Below, piece after piece: positions 25,895-35,680 of a stretch of 64,000 nt of DNA. Within the stretch, counting starts at the first letter, position 1. Every line of letters begins with the position of its first letter. The stretch is taken from positions 62,001 through 126,000 of the forward strand of contig CAIJYD010000037.1 in assembly GCA_903824785.1 (NCBI GenBank), written 5' to 3'. The translations under genes and the position numbers were made by a program. Below the pieces are notes generated by a model. That model was not told the origin of the DNA. It ran no database searches and saw nothing but the letters and a program-made list of their open reading frames with translations. The DNA is from an uncultured Bacteroidota bacterium (GTDB lineage: Bacteria; Bacteroidota; Bacteroidia; Bacteroidales; VadinHA17).

Positions 25895-27244
25895 ATGAAT
25901 ATCAACAGAGAAAACATCGACGATCTGAATGCTGTATTAACAGTTAAGATCGAAAAAGCCGATTATGAGGTAAATGTCGATAACGTTTTAAAGGATTACA
26001 GAAAAAAAGCAAATATCAAAGGATTTCGTCCCGGAATGGTTCCTATGGGTATGATAAAGAAGATGTATTACAGAGCAGTACAGGTTGAAGAGATCAACAA
26101 AATCGTATCTGAAAACATCCAGAAATACTTCACTGACGAAAAACTTGAAATACTAGGCGACCCGCTTCCAAAAACAGATGAGCAGGATAAAATGGACTTC
26201 AACACGCAGGAAGATTTTACCTTTTCATTTGAGCTTGGTCTCACTCCGACTATCGAATTGAAGCTCAGCAAAAAAAATAAAGTTACCTGTTATGAGATCA
26301 TCATCGATGAAAAGATGAAAAACGATTCTCTGGAAAACTATGCCCGCCGCTATGGAGAGCTCAGAAAAGCTGACATTACAGAAGAAAAGGATGTGATAAA
26401 AGGTAAAATTGAAGCTCTTGACGAGAATGGCAACCTGATACCCGATGGCCATTCTGTTGAAGAGACCTCAATTGGTATTGATATCATTAAAGATAAAATG
26501 ATACAGGAGCTGTTTATCGGTAAAAGCCTGAACGATTCCATCGATTTTGACCTGAAAAAAGCTTTCCCAAACGATACTGAAATAGCCGGAATTCTACATA
26601 AGAAAAAAGAGGAAATAGCTGAACTTGGAGGGAATTTCAGATTTACAATAAGCGATATAAGCCGCTTCTATCCTGCTGAAATAGGAAAAGAGCTATTCGA
26701 CAGAATATATGGAGAAGGAGTAGTGAACACAACAGAGGAGTTCATTAAAAAGGTTGAAGATGAAATCACCTTAAACCTGAAACGCGAAAGCGATTTCAAA
26801 CTCAGGATGGACATCAAAGCACTGACACTGGAGAAAACCGATTTTCTTCTTCCTGAAGAGTTCCTGAAAAGATGGCTGCTGAAAGTGAATGAGAATACAA
26901 CTCAGGATCAAATTGATACGGAATTTGATAATTTCCGGAAAGACCTTAGATGGCAGCTCATAAGAAATAAAGTTGCACGCGACAACGAAGTGAAGATCAC
27001 TGAAGAAGAATTGCTTCAGGAAGCTGCCCTCGTAACAAGATATCAGTTCCAGCAGTATGGCCTGTTCTATGCCACCGATGAACAGATAAACAACTATGCA
27101 AAGGAGACTCTCAAACGGGAAGAGGATGCTAAAAAAATTGCTGAAAAAATCCTTGAAGAAAAAATCCTTCTCCTCTTACAGGAGCTTGTGAAAATTGAAA
27201 ATAAAAGTGTTACTGTTGAAGAGTTTAATAAGCTTTTTGAATAG
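25895..27244 (+). CDS. tig: Trigger factor
   Basis: Ribosome-associated chaperone and peptidyl-prolyl isomerase acting on nascent chains. The 449-residue product has the ribosome-binding signature KGFRPGMVP at about residues 38-46. A degenerate FKBP-like central domain follows, then the long helical C-terminal chaperone arms. The PPIase domain is divergent from the E. coli one, as is usual in Bacteroidetes. It is followed by clpP and clpX, the classic tig-clpP-clpX proteostasis cluster, but clpP has its own promoter-like box. Confidence 0.93.
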   Translation: MNINRENIDDLNAVLTVKIEKADYEVNVDNVLKDYRKKANIKGFRPGMVPMGMIKKMYYRAVQVEEINKIVSENIQKYFTDEKLEILGDPLPKTDEQDKMDFNTQEDFTFSFELGLTPTIELKLSKKNKVTCYEIIIDEKMKNDSLENYARRYGELRKADITEEKDVIKGKIEALDENGNLIPDGHSVEETSIGIDIIKDKMIQELFIGKSLNDSIDFDLKKAFPNDTEIAGILHKKKEEIAELGGNFRFTISDISRFYPAEIGKELFDRIYGEGVVNTTEEFIKKVEDEITLNLKRESDFKLRMDIKALTLEKTDFLLPEEFLKRWLLKVNENTTQDQIDTEFDNFRKDLRWQLIRNKVARDNEVKITEEELLQEAALVTRYQFQQYGLFYATDEQINNYAKETLKREEDAKKIAEKILEEKILLLLQELVKIENKSVTVEEFNKLFE

Positions 27245-27280
27245 TAATCAAGGCATTGCGATAAATATTTTTATATTTAC

Positions 27281-27288
27281 TATCTTTG
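27281..27288 (+). promoter_or_regulatory. Putative clpP -7 promoter element
   Basis: TATCTTTG matches TAnnTTTG, 25 bp before the clpP ATG. A TTG 22 bp upstream (27256-27258) is a weak -33 candidate. It suggests that clpPX can be transcribed separately from tig. Confidence 0.55.
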
Positions 27289-27313
27289 TTTGTTAATTTT
27301 ATAGCCTGAAAAT

Positions 27314-27991
27314 ATGAGTATTCTTGACGATTTTGGGAAGTATGCAAAAAGCAAACGCGGAATCAGCAGTCTGAATCTGCACAGGTACACATCAGTTTAC
27401 GGAAGTTATATTTCGCCGACAATTATTGAAGAAAGACAATTAAATGTGGCTTCGATGGATGTCTTTTCACGTCTTATGATGGACAGAATTATCTTTCTCG
27501 GACTGCCTATTGACGATTATGTTGCAAACATCATACAGGCACAGCTCCTATATCTCGATTCATCCGATCCCGGAAAAGATATTCAGATATACTTCAATAC
27601 CCCCGGCGGGTCAGTTAATGCCGGACTTGGAATTTACGATACAATGCAGTATATCTCTGCTGATATTGCCACAATCTGTACCGGAATGGCAGCCTCAATG
27701 GGAGCCGTTCTGCTGACAGCCGGAAAAAAAGGAAAAAGATCTGCACTGAAACACTCCCGGATAATGATCCATCAGCCAATGGGCGGAGCAGAAGGGCAGG
27801 CTTCAGATATTGAAATTACCGTTCGCGAAATAGTAAAATTGAAGAAAGAGCTTTATGAAATTATTGCCCTTCATTCAGGAAATACAATCGAGAAAGTAGA
27901 AAAAGATTCTGACAGAGATTACTGGATGACATCTCAGGAAGCTAAAGACTACGGAATGATTGACGAGATCCTCCAGAAAACAAAAAAATAG
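27314..27991 (+). CDS. clpP: ATP-dependent Clp protease proteolytic subunit ClpP
   Basis: Serine protease that forms the double-heptameric chamber of ClpXP. The 225-residue product has the nucleophile in CTGMAASMGAVLL near residue 122, the histidine in RIMIHQPMGG near 147, and the later DRDYWMTSQEAKDYG with the catalytic Asp region. An N-terminal extension of about 25 residues may be a propeptide, as in many ClpP proteins. It is followed by clpX after 6 bp. Confidence 0.96.
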   Translation: MSILDDFGKYAKSKRGISSLNLHRYTSVYGSYISPTIIEERQLNVASMDVFSRLMMDRIIFLGLPIDDYVANIIQAQLLYLDSSDPGKDIQIYFNTPGGSVNAGLGIYDTMQYISADIATICTGMAASMGAVLLTAGKKGKRSALKHSRIMIHQPMGGAEGQASDIEITVREIVKLKKELYEIIALHSGNTIEKVEKDSDRDYWMTSQEAKDYGMIDEILQKTKK

Positions 27992-27997
27992 TTTCAG

Positions 27998-29212
27998 ATG
28001 GATAAATGTTCATTTTGCGGAAGAACCAAGAAAGAGGCTAATATGCTGGTTGCAGGTCTCGAAGGTCATATTTGTGATCACTGTATAGAACAGGCTCACA
28101 GCATAATGAACGAAGAACTTGGCAGCAAAAAGAATGTTTCATTCGATTCAATAAACCTTCTTAAACCAACCGAAATAAAAAAATTTCTCGATCAGTATAT
28201 TATTGGTCAGGATATGGCTAAGAAGATAATTTCCGTAGCTGTTTATAATCACTACAAAAGGCTGATGCAAAAGGCCGATGCCGACGATATTGAAATAGAA
28301 AAATCAAACATAATTCTTGTCGGAGAAACGGGTACCGGAAAAACGCTGCTGGCCCGTACAGTTGCAAAAATGCTTCATGTCCCATTCACAATTGTCGATG
28401 CAACTGTTCTTACCGAAGCCGGCTATGTGGGTGAAGATATTGAAAGCCTTCTGACACGCCTTCTGCAAAACGCAGATTATGATGTGAAAGCGGCTGAAAA
28501 AGGTATCGTCTTTATTGATGAAATTGACAAGATTGCCAGAAAAGGCGACAACCCTTCAATAACCCGCGATGTATCAGGGGAAGGTGTTCAGCAGGGGCTT
28601 CTTAAATTACTTGAAGGATCAATCGTTAACGTTCCGCCACAGGGTGGACGTAAACATCCTGAACAGAAAATGATACCTGTCGATACAAAGAATATCCTGT
28701 TTATTTGCGGTGGCGCTTTTGAGGGTATACAAAAGAAAATTGCTCAACGGCTTAATACCCAGATTGTTGGATTCGGTGCTTCCAAAATAAGAGATAAGGT
28801 TGATAAAGATAACCTGCTACAGTATATTGCTCCGCAGGATCTCAGGGCTTTTGGCCTCATTCCGGAAATAATCGGAAGACTTCCGGTACTTTCACATCTT
28901 AATCCACTCGACCGCGATGCCCTCAGAGCTATCCTTACTGAACCAAAAAATGCTCTGGTGAAACAGTATATCAAACTGTTCAGGATGGATAATATCAACC
29001 TTACATTTGAAGACGGGGTTCTTGATTATATTGTTGACAGGGCAATTGAATTCAAACTTGGTGCCCGTGGGTTAAGATCAATATGCGAAGCTATTATGCT
29101 TGATGCAATGTTCGAAATGCCCTCTGCCGATGCAACAGACCTGCAGATAACCATTGACTATGCCAGCCATAAACTTGAGATAATAAACCTGAAAGTTCTG
29201 AAAGCTTCATAA
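27998..29212 (+). CDS. clpX: ATP-dependent Clp protease ATP-binding subunit ClpX
   Basis: AAA+ unfoldase that feeds substrates to ClpP. The 404-residue product begins with the four-cysteine zinc-binding domain CSFCG...CDHC (residues 4-32). Walker [12 protein letters not shown] lies near 110 and Walker [14 protein letters not shown] near 170. The ClpP-binding loop IGF occurs as QIVGFGAS near 255. The sensor-2 region [10 protein letters not shown] lies near 355. It forms an operon with clpP. Confidence 0.97.
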   Translation: MDKCSFCGRTKKEANMLVAGLEGHICDHCIEQAHSIMNEELGSKKNVSFDSINLLKPTEIKKFLDQYIIGQDMAKKIISVAVYNHYKRLMQKADADDIEIEKSNIILVGETGTGKTLLARTVAKMLHVPFTIVDATVLTEAGYVGEDIESLLTRLLQNADYDVKAAEKGIVFIDEIDKIARKGDNPSITRDVSGEGVQQGLLKLLEGSIVNVPPQGGRKHPEQKMIPVDTKNILFICGGAFEGIQKKIAQRLNTQIVGFGASKIRDKVDKDNLLQYIAPQDLRAFGLIPEIIGRLPVLSHLNPLDRDALRAILTEPKNALVKQYIKLFRMDNINLTFEDGVLDYIVDRAIEFKLGARGLRSICEAIMLDAMFEMPSADATDLQITIDYASHKLEIINLKVLKAS

Positions 29213-29240
29213 TTTATTACTCAACCTACCCGTCACCGCT

Positions 29241-29732
29241 CTATTTTCCTTTTCTCCTGTAAATAGTATATGTATACGGAATGGCGTTGCTTTCGTTAGC
29301 AATGAATTCTTCCTTACCTGCAACTTCCCATATTTCCGGATCAATAGCAGGAAAATAGACATCTGCCGGCGCATCTTTGTGAACATGGGTTATAAAAAGC
29401 TGATCAGCGAGAGACATAAACTGCCGGTACACACTTCCCCCTCCCATCACAAATATTTCTTCATCCGGATAACATTTACTAAGTGCATCTTCGATTGAAT
29501 ATACTGTTAATGAACCATCTATACATTCATCAGGCACATCTGTAAGTACGATATTCTTCCTATCCGGCAAAGGACGACGGGGTAACGATTCCCAGGTTCT
29601 TTTTCCCATTATAACCGTATTCCCGAGAGTCAGCTTCTTAAACCGCTTAAGATCTTCAGAAATTTTCCACAAAAGTTCATTATCCTTTCCAATTCCCAAA
29701 TCGTCGGAAACAGCTGCAATAATTGAAATCAT
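29241..29732 (-). CDS. folA: Dihydrofolate reductase
   Basis: NADPH-dependent reduction of dihydrofolate to tetrahydrofolate. The 163-residue product shows SIIAAVSDDLGIGKDNELLW (residues 3-22), VIMGKRTWESLP near 40, RKNIVLT near 58, and VMGGGSVYRQFM near 94. These are the substrate and NADPH-binding motifs of the chromosomal enzyme. It follows thyA by 10 bp, the common thyA-folA pair in which thymidylate synthase produces the dihydrofolate that this enzyme recycles. Confidence 0.95.
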   Translation of the reverse strand: MISIIAAVSDDLGIGKDNELLWKISEDLKRFKKLTLGNTVIMGKRTWESLPRRPLPDRKNIVLTDVPDECIDGSLTVYSIEDALSKCYPDEEIFVMGGGSVYRQFMSLADQLFITHVHKDAPADVYFPAIDPEIWEVAGKEEFIANESNAIPYTYTIYRRKGK

Positions 29733-29742
29733 ACCTTATATA

Positions 29743-30537
29743 TTATACCGAAATTTCACCTTTAATATGAGGATGGGAAACATAATCCGTTAATGCAAAA
29801 TCATCAAACCTGAACTTTAGTATATCATTTACTTCAGGGTTTATGACCATTCCGGGCAGATGATAAGGTGCCCGAGTAAGCTGTAGTTTAACCTGTTCCA
29901 TATGGTTGAGGTAAATATGTGCATCGCCAAGAGTATGTACAAAATCTCCGGGCTTCAGCCCTGTTGCCTGTGCAACCATAAGAGTAAGAAGAGAATAAGA
30001 TGCAATATTGAAAGGAACCCCAAGAAAAATATCAGCACTCCGCTGATATAGCTGGCATGACAATCTTCCGCCTGCAACATAAAACTGGAACATAATATGG
30101 CATGGAGGAAGGGCCATCTTGTCTAATTCTCCTACATTCCAGGCGCTTACAATATGGCGGCGTGAGTCGGGGGATTTTTTTATGGAACTGATAACATCCG
30201 ATAGCTGATCGATATTTTTCCCTTTGCTGTCCGGCCAGGACCTCCACTGATATCCGTATACCGGACCCAGGTTTCCATCCTTATCAGCCCAGGCATCCCA
30301 GATCTTTACTCCGTTTTCGTTAAGGTACCTGATATTGGTATCTCCCGAAATAAACCAGAGCAATTCGTGAATAATCGACTTCAGATGCAGCTTCTTCGTT
30401 GTCAGAAGCGGAAACCCCTCTTCAAGGTTAAATCGCATCTGATAGCCAAATACACTTATTGTTCCGGTACCTGTCCTGTCTGTTTTTTCAGTACCGTTTT
30501 TTATAACATGATCCAGAAGGTCAAGATATTGCTTCAT
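29743..30537 (-). CDS. thyA: Thymidylate synthase
   Basis: Converts dUMP to dTMP using methylene-tetrahydrofolate. The 264-residue product has the nucleophile in [12 protein letters not shown] near residue 145, the dUMP-binding [20 protein letters not shown] near 165, and [11 protein letters not shown] near 22. All are invariant in ThyA. It starts 14 bp after the GH97 gene and precedes folA by 10 bp, so the three minus-strand genes may share a transcript. Confidence 0.97.
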   Translation of the reverse strand: MKQYLDLLDHVIKNGTEKTDRTGTGTISVFGYQMRFNLEEGFPLLTTKKLHLKSIIHELLWFISGDTNIRYLNENGVKIWDAWADKDGNLGPVYGYQWRSWPDSKGKNIDQLSDVISSIKKSPDSRRHIVSAWNVGELDKMALPPCHIMFQFYVAGGRLSCQLYQRSADIFLGVPFNIASYSLLTLMVAQATGLKPGDFVHTLGDAHIYLNHMEQVKLQLTRAPYHLPGMVINPEVNDILKFRFDDFALTDYVSHPHIKGEISV

Positions 30538-30551
30538 CTCAAATACGCTGT

Positions 30552-32501
30552 TTATTGTTTAGGTGAAATCCTTGCTGCATAGCCTCCTCCCGGAGCCAGA
30601 TGTATCTTAATCTTATCACCTGCTTTAACACCGGATCTCAGGTGTTTATAGTCTGAGGCATATCTGTCGGCATTAATGCCATCCTGAAATATATCCATAG
30701 TATATTCTCCGGGCGACAGGAAAGAAAGGTCAAGCTCCATGTCACGGGCGGTCCAGTCTGTAAGTGCTCCAACAAACCACTCTTTTCCCGATCTTCTGGC
30801 AAGAAGCAGATAATCTCCCACTTTTCCTCCTAACCCTTTAAGATCATCCCAGACAACGGGAATATTTACAATAAAATCGGTCGATTCCTGCTCTTTCATA
30901 TAGTTTGAAGGGCTGTCTGAAAGCATCTGCAAAGGACTTTCATAGATAATATATAATGCAATCTGGTGAACTCTTGTCCCCTGGCTTTCCGGACGGGTAA
31001 ACTGAGGAGTAAAGTTTGCGCTATCCATGTTGATCATTGCTCCCGGAGTATAATCCATTGGCCCGGCAACCATTCTGGTAAAAGGAATTGTGACATCATG
31101 ATCGGGATTAATATCTTTACTCCACTTATTATTTTCCATACCTTTTACCCCTTCGCGTGTAAGTGCATTCGGATAAGTACGTCCGATCCCATCAGGTTTA
31201 AAGGCTCCGTGAAAATCTATAAGCATATGATGTTCAGCAGTTTTACGTGTAGCCTCGCGGTAAAAATTAACAACAGGCTGATCGTCGCGCTGCATGAAAT
31301 CGACTTTTATCCCTTTTACTCCCCATTTCCCATAAAGGTCAAGCGCCTGATCCATCTGATCATTGAACGTTTTCCACACAACCCATAAGATAATTCCAAC
31401 GTTTTTTCCAGCGGCATATTTGCAAAGCTCAGAAACATTAATGCCGTCGGCCTGTTCAAGAACATTGCCCAGCTTATACCATCCTTCATCAAGAATTATA
31501 TATTCAATGCCGTTCTTTGAAGCAAAATCAATATAATATTTGTAGGTGTCGTCATTAATACCGGCTCTGAAATCAACTCCGGAAATATTATTGGCATTCC
31601 ACCAGTCCCATGCAACCTGACCCGGTCTGATCCATTTTGTATCTTCAATTTTATTTGGGGGAGCCAGTTTGAATACCAGATCGCTTTCAATGAGGTTAAC
31701 ATCATTCCGGGCAATAACAAATGCCCTCCATGGAAATGTACGGGTCCCTTTTGTTTTTGCAATATACTCTTTCGTACTTGTCACAAACAGATCCCTGTCT
31801 CCTTTCAGTTTTTCAGTATCAGGGTATCCCGGCCATACGGCAGATATTTTTCCGGAACCAGCTCCCTTTATCCACATACCGGGATAATCCTCAATATCAG
31901 ATTCAGTTATAAGGACATTTGTTCCGTTTACCTTAAAAAGTGCCGGCAGGCTGGCAAGATGTTTTATCCCTACAGTGTCAAGTGAAGAATAGATAAATAC
32001 TCTTTCATTATGCGACATAAAGCTGGTTTCAGAAGGAAACCAGGAATGAGAACCGGAAGGGAACATCATTTCGGATATCTCATTCTTAACCGTAATATCT
32101 TCTTTTAAAGATGTCTCAAACCTGTAGGCAAATCCATCATCATATGCTCTGAACTGAAGTGAAAAGCCTGAATTAAAGGCGAGAATAAGGATATTGCAAT
32201 TGTCTCTTATCTCCGATCGCTTATTTGCCACCACCGGTATAATGATTTCATCGAGCCGGCCGGGTTTTGCACTTCTGACTTTTTCATTCTGTCCCATCAC
32301 TTTGCCATCAGCCAGTACCATGGCTATCTTTGAAGAACTGAGAACCTCTTTCCCATCAACTTCGGCAGACCATTTTATTTCGTTCCCGACAACTACGGTA
32401 AGGGAAATTTTCCCGTCAGGTGAACTGACTTTATAATCTTTTGAAAATAGATTTCCGGCGGCGGATACAAATAAAAAACCCAGAATAATTATTTTTTTCA
32501 T
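30552..32501 (-). CDS. Glycoside hydrolase family 97 (alpha-glucosidase/alpha-galactosidase type)
   Basis: Exported exo-acting alpha-glycosidase of the SusB family. The ATG at 32501 gives 649 residues and starts with a signal peptide ([20 protein letters not shown]); the open frame extends 14 codons further. The N-terminal GH97 beta-sandwich covers about residues 22-280. The catalytic TIM barrel has WDWWN near 325, ILDEGWYK near 365 and the motif [12 protein letters not shown] near 430. A small C-terminal beta domain ends the protein. In GH97 an Asp in this VDF motif is associated with retaining alpha-galactosidase-like members, so it may not be a SusB-type inverting alpha-glucosidase; that point is from memory. 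No susCD pair is nearby. Confidence 0.9.
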   Translation of the reverse strand: MKKIIILGFLFVSAAGNLFSKDYKVSSPDGKISLTVVVGNEIKWSAEVDGKEVLSSSKIAMVLADGKVMGQNEKVRSAKPGRLDEIIIPVVANKRSEIRDNCNILILAFNSGFSLQFRAYDDGFAYRFETSLKEDITVKNEISEMMFPSGSHSWFPSETSFMSHNERVFIYSSLDTVGIKHLASLPALFKVNGTNVLITESDIEDYPGMWIKGAGSGKISAVWPGYPDTEKLKGDRDLFVTSTKEYIAKTKGTRTFPWRAFVIARNDVNLIESDLVFKLAPPNKIEDTKWIRPGQVAWDWWNANNISGVDFRAGINDDTYKYYIDFASKNGIEYIILDEGWYKLGNVLEQADGINVSELCKYAAGKNVGIILWVVWKTFNDQMDQALDLYGKWGVKGIKVDFMQRDDQPVVNFYREATRKTAEHHMLIDFHGAFKPDGIGRTYPNALTREGVKGMENNKWSKDINPDHDVTIPFTRMVAGPMDYTPGAMINMDSANFTPQFTRPESQGTRVHQIALYIIYESPLQMLSDSPSNYMKEQESTDFIVNIPVVWDDLKGLGGKVGDYLLLARRSGKEWFVGALTDWTARDMELDLSFLSPGEYTMDIFQDGINADRYASDYKHLRSGVKAGDKIKIHLAPGGGYAARISPKQ

Positions 32502-32549
32502 TCTTAAAATATTTATGATTTTTTCTGATCTCGAAGTATTCACCGACGT

Positions 32550-33146
32550 TTAAACCTTACGCCTTTTTCTTTTTTCAATCTCATCCCTTACAGCAGCTGC
32601 ACGCTCATAATCTTCTGTTTTAACCGACTCGTCAATTATTTTATAGAGCTCTTCATCAGAATAGGTGCCATATTTATTTTTTTCAGGTTCAAATAAACTT
32701 TCTGTCTCATTAATTGAAGTCATATCGGTATCGGAAGAATTAATAGTTATACCTGCTTTATCCAGAATATTCTCTGCAATAAATATCGGACAGCCAAACC
32801 TTAATGCAAGTGCCACAGCATCAGATGTTCTGCTGTCGATAGAAAATTCTTTCCGTCCATTGTTGCAAACGAGCTGTGAGAAGAATACCCCTTCTTCCAG
32901 TTTATAGATTACAACTTCCATAACAGAAATATTAAACTCATCAGCCATTTTTTTGAAAAGGTCGTGTGTCAAAGGACGGGGAGGATCGAGGTTTTCAAGC
33001 TTAATAACTATCGCCTGAGCTTCAAACCCGCCGATAATAATAGGAATCCTTCTATCTCCATCTTCCTCAATCAATATCAATGCGTAAGCTCCGGATTGAG
33101 TCTGACTGTAAGATATGCCCATAACCTTTAGCTTAACTTTCTTCAT
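32550..33146 (-). CDS. DUF151 bifunctional nuclease-like protein with UVR motif
   Basis: The 198-residue product has an N-terminal DUF151 (BFN) domain, residues about 1-130, with AYALILIEEDGDRRIPIIIG and SRTSDAVALALRFGCPIFI. This domain was first described in plant and bacterial proteins with reported RNase/DNase activity. The C-terminus carries a UvrB/UvrC-like helical motif (EDYERAAAVRDEIEKRKRR, about 175-195), a protein-interaction element. This two-domain form is common in Bacteroidetes. The in vivo role is not established. It has a promoter-like box at 33196-33203 and is followed by GH97 after 48 bp. Confidence 0.88.
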   Translation of the reverse strand: MKKVKLKVMGISYSQTQSGAYALILIEEDGDRRIPIIIGGFEAQAIVIKLENLDPPRPLTHDLFKKMADEFNISVMEVVIYKLEEGVFFSQLVCNNGRKEFSIDSRTSDAVALALRFGCPIFIAENILDKAGITINSSDTDMTSINETESLFEPEKNKYGTYSDEELYKIIDESVKTEDYERAAAVRDEIEKRKRRKV

Positions 33147-33195
33147 ATCAATTGTATATGCATCAGATAAATAAGATGATTTTGTTTGTGTTTTA

Positions 33196-33203
33196 CAAAT
33201 ATA
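33196..33203 (-). promoter_or_regulatory. Putative -7 promoter element of the DUF151 gene
   Basis: The minus strand reads TATATTTG, a match to TAnnTTTG, about 50 bp before the ATG at 33146. No clear -33 element was found. Confidence 0.5.
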
Positions 33204-33361
33204 AATATATTACCAGTAAGAGTAAGGGGAACATTAATATTTTTTATCAACATATGTCCACTAAAATCATATTGAAAGGCTTTATTCAACTACGGGATTT
33301 CATACTGATCCTCAATCTTATTTGGGTTTTGCATCAGCAATTAAAATATTCGCCTTATTGG

Positions 33362-33391
33362 TTTGTAAATAATCTAATTTGTATATCTTTG
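33362..33391 (+). promoter_or_regulatory. Promoter of rplU-rpmA
   Basis: TTTG (33362-33365), an 18-bp spacer and TATCTTTG (33384-33391) fit the Bacteroidetes promoter. The start site would fall near 33398, leaving a leader of about 88 nt. Confidence 0.7.
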
Positions 33392-33485
33392 CAGTCCGAA
33401 TTTGGATAAATCCGAAGGGGGCAAATGAAGTTATATGATCATTGAATTATATACGCCTCACGGAGTAACGTAATAAATTTATAAG

Positions 33486-33962
33486 ATGTACGCAATCGTA
33501 GAAATTGCAGGTCAGCAGTTTAAAGTAGAGAATGGCAAAAAGATTTTTGTCCACCGTCTCGAATCAGAAGAGGGAAACCAGATGATATTTGATAAGGTTC
33601 TTTTACTTGAGGATGATGGTAAAATTACCGTTGGAGAGCCTACAATAAAAGATGTTGTTGTTGAAGGAAAGATCCTCGACCACGTGAGAGGCGATAAAGT
33701 AATTGTCTTCAAAAAGAAGAGAAAAAAAGGTTACAGGGTAAAAAATGGTCATCGTCAGAATTTTACACAGGTAGAAATTACAAGTATTAACGGAATAGCT
33801 GCCCCTGTAAGAGTAATTGCAAAGAAAGAAGAGATTGTTGCTGAGGAAACTGTTGCTGAGAAACCGGCAAAAGGGAAAAAAACAGCTGCAAAAATACCCG
33901 CTGAGAAAAAAGTTGCCGCAAAAAAACCTGCTGCAAAGAAACCAGCAAAAGGGAAAGAATAA
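33486..33962 (+). CDS. rplU: 50S ribosomal protein L21 with basic C-terminal extension
   Basis: Large-subunit protein that binds 23S rRNA. The first ~104 residues are a standard L21 domain (MYAIVEIAGQQFKVE, then KKKRKKGYRVKNGHRQ near 76). The 158-residue product is about 50 residues longer than typical L21. The extra tail, from about residue 110, is rich in Lys, Ala, Pro and Glu with KPAKGKK, KKPAAKKPAKG-type repeats, resembling histone-H1-like tails. It has a strong promoter and is followed by rpmA after 36 bp. Confidence 0.96.
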   Translation: MYAIVEIAGQQFKVENGKKIFVHRLESEEGNQMIFDKVLLLEDDGKITVGEPTIKDVVVEGKILDHVRGDKVIVFKKKRKKGYRVKNGHRQNFTQVEITSINGIAAPVRVIAKKEEIVAEETVAEKPAKGKKTAAKIPAEKKVAAKKPAAKKPAKGKE

Positions 33963-33998
33963 TAAAATAAAAATATAAGAAAATAAAAATATAAGATT

Positions 33999-34265
33999 AT
34001 GGCACACAAGAAAGGAGCAGGTAGTTCACGTAACGGTCGCGATTCTCAGAGTAAACGATTGGGTGTGAAACTCTTCGGAGGCCAGGTAGCTAAAGCCGGC
34101 AACATCATAGTTCGCCAGAGAGGTACAAAACATAATCCGGGTCTCAATGTTGGCCTTGGAAAAGACCACACTCTTTTTGCTCTTGCCGATGGAGCAGTTG
34201 AGTTCAAAAGGAAAAGAGATAATAAGACTTATGTATCGGTTATTCCGGTACAGGTAAGTGAATAA
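33999..34265 (+). CDS. rpmA: 50S ribosomal protein L27
   Basis: Ribosomal protein whose N-terminus reaches the peptidyl-transferase centre. The 88-residue product begins [20 protein letters not shown] and contains [15 protein letters not shown], the family signature. It has no N-terminal propeptide of the Firmicutes type. It follows rplU, and the operon ends in two consecutive intrinsic terminators. Confidence 0.98.
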   Translation: MAHKKGAGSSRNGRDSQSKRLGVKLFGGQVAKAGNIIVRQRGTKHNPGLNVGLGKDHTLFALADGAVEFKRKRDNKTYVSVIPVQVSE

Positions 34266-34286
34266 ATCTTTTTTGAAAAAGATATT

Positions 34287-34335
34287 ACTCCCGGAATTCT
34301 TTTCTGCTGAAGGAAAGTATTATCGGGAGTTTTTT
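34287..34335 (+). terminator. First terminator after rplU-rpmA
   Basis: ACTCCCG (34287-34293) pairs with CGGGAGT (34324-34330), followed by a run of T to 34335. The loop is long (about 30 nt). Confidence 0.7.
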
Positions 34336-34346
34336 AATATTTTTAC

Positions 34347-34373
34347 AGCAGGCTTTTATGGCCTGCTTTTTTT
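34347..34373 (+). terminator. Second terminator after rplU-rpmA
   Basis: AGCAGGC (34347-34353) and GCCTGCT (34361-34367) form a perfect 7-bp stem with a 7-nt loop, followed by T7. It lies only 11 bp after the first hairpin, giving a tandem terminator before serS. Confidence 0.85.
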
Positions 34374-34391
34374 ATTAACTCATAACCGAAT

Positions 34392-35666
34392 ATGTTAACG
34401 ATTAACCTTATCCGCGAAAAAAAAGAATTTATCATTGAAAGGCTGAAAGTAAAAAACTTTAAAGCAGAAGAGATAATTGACAGAATTCTTGTACTTGACT
34501 CCTCCCGCAGGGAAATTCAATTAAAAACAGATATGCTGCAAAGTGAGATGAACAGGATCTCCAAAGAGATCGGATCGCTCATGAAAGAGGGGAAAAAAGA
34601 AGAAGCTGAGGCAGCCAAGGATAAGACATATTCACTTAAAGAGGAAATCAAAGAGTTAACCGACAAACTGATACCTATTGATAATGACCTGAAAAACGAA
34701 ATCATCAGGTTGCCTAATCTTCCGCACGAATCTGTTTCACCAGGCTTCGGAGCTGATGATAATGTGAATGTTCGGGAAGGTGGTATAATGCCGGTTATCT
34801 CTGAAACAGCGCTTCCTCACTGGGATCTTATAAAAAAATATGATATTATCGACTTTGATCTGGGTATAAAGCTTACCGGAGCCGGGTTTCCTGTTTACAA
34901 AGGAAAAGGGGCCAAACTGCAACGAGCCCTTATCAACTTTTTCCTTGATGAAGGTGAAAAAGCCGGCTACCGTGAGATCATGCCTCCCATAATGGTCAAT
35001 GAAGACTCAGGCTTTGGTACAGGCCAGTTACCCGACAAGGAGGGTCAGATGTATCATGCCACCATTGACAACTTTTATATGATCCCTACAGCAGAAGTTC
35101 CTGTTACAAATATTTACAGGGATGTGATTCTGAATGCAGAGATGCTTCCCGTTAAAAATGTTGCCTATACTCCTTGTTTCAGAAGAGAGGCAGGGTCGTG
35201 GGGAGCTCATGTAAGAGGATTGAACCGCCTTCACCAGTTTGATAAAGTAGAAATAGTCAGGATTGCACATCCCGATCACTCATATGAATCTCTGGAAGAG
35301 ATGGTTAGCCATGTGGAAAGTCTTGTCGCAAAGCTTGGACTTCCCTACCGGATATTACGCCTTTGCGGTGGTGACATGTCATTTACATCAGCACTCACAT
35401 ACGATTTCGAAGTGTGGTCGGCTGCTCAGAAACGCTGGCTGGAGGTCAGCTCTGTATCAAACTTTGAGTCATTTCAGGCTAACAGGCTGAAATGCAGGTT
35501 TAAAGAGAAGAATGACAAACAGACCCGACTTGTACATACACTTAACGGCAGCGCTCTGGCTCTGCCAAGAATTGTTGCAGCAATCCTTGAGAATAATCAG
35601 ACTGATTCAGGAATTAAAGTGCCTCCTGTACTGATTCCATATACCGGATTTGATCTGATCGATTAA
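34392..35666 (+). CDS. serS: Seryl-tRNA synthetase
   Basis: Class II synthetase that charges tRNA-Ser. The 424-residue product has the N-terminal antiparallel coiled-coil arm (about residues 25-105, rich in Lys/Glu) that grips the long variable arm of tRNA-Ser. The catalytic domain follows with motif 2 CFRREAGSWGAHVRGLNRLHQF (start near 262) and a late motif 3 region NGSALALPRIVAAILENNQ near 385. Length and motifs are typical. Its ATG is 18 bp after a terminator; no clear TAnnTTTG is visible between them. Confidence 0.97.
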   Translation: MLTINLIREKKEFIIERLKVKNFKAEEIIDRILVLDSSRREIQLKTDMLQSEMNRISKEIGSLMKEGKKEEAEAAKDKTYSLKEEIKELTDKLIPIDNDLKNEIIRLPNLPHESVSPGFGADDNVNVREGGIMPVISETALPHWDLIKKYDIIDFDLGIKLTGAGFPVYKGKGAKLQRALINFFLDEGEKAGYREIMPPIMVNEDSGFGTGQLPDKEGQMYHATIDNFYMIPTAEVPVTNIYRDVILNAEMLPVKNVAYTPCFRREAGSWGAHVRGLNRLHQFDKVEIVRIAHPDHSYESLEEMVSHVESLVAKLGLPYRILRLCGGDMSFTSALTYDFEVWSAAQKRWLEVSSVSNFESFQANRLKCRFKEKNDKQTRLVHTLNGSALALPRIVAAILENNQTDSGIKVPPVLIPYTGFDLID

Positions 35667-35680
35667 ACCAGATTCAGATA

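Larger units (their letters stand above)
33147..33485. other. 339-bp gap between divergent genes, holding two promoters
   Basis: This gap separates the DUF151 gene (minus) from rplU (plus). It holds a minus-strand -7 box at 33196-33203 and a plus-strand promoter at 33362-33391. A leader of about 85 nt follows the second promoter. The DNA between is AT-rich with no recognisable gene. Confidence 0.6.
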
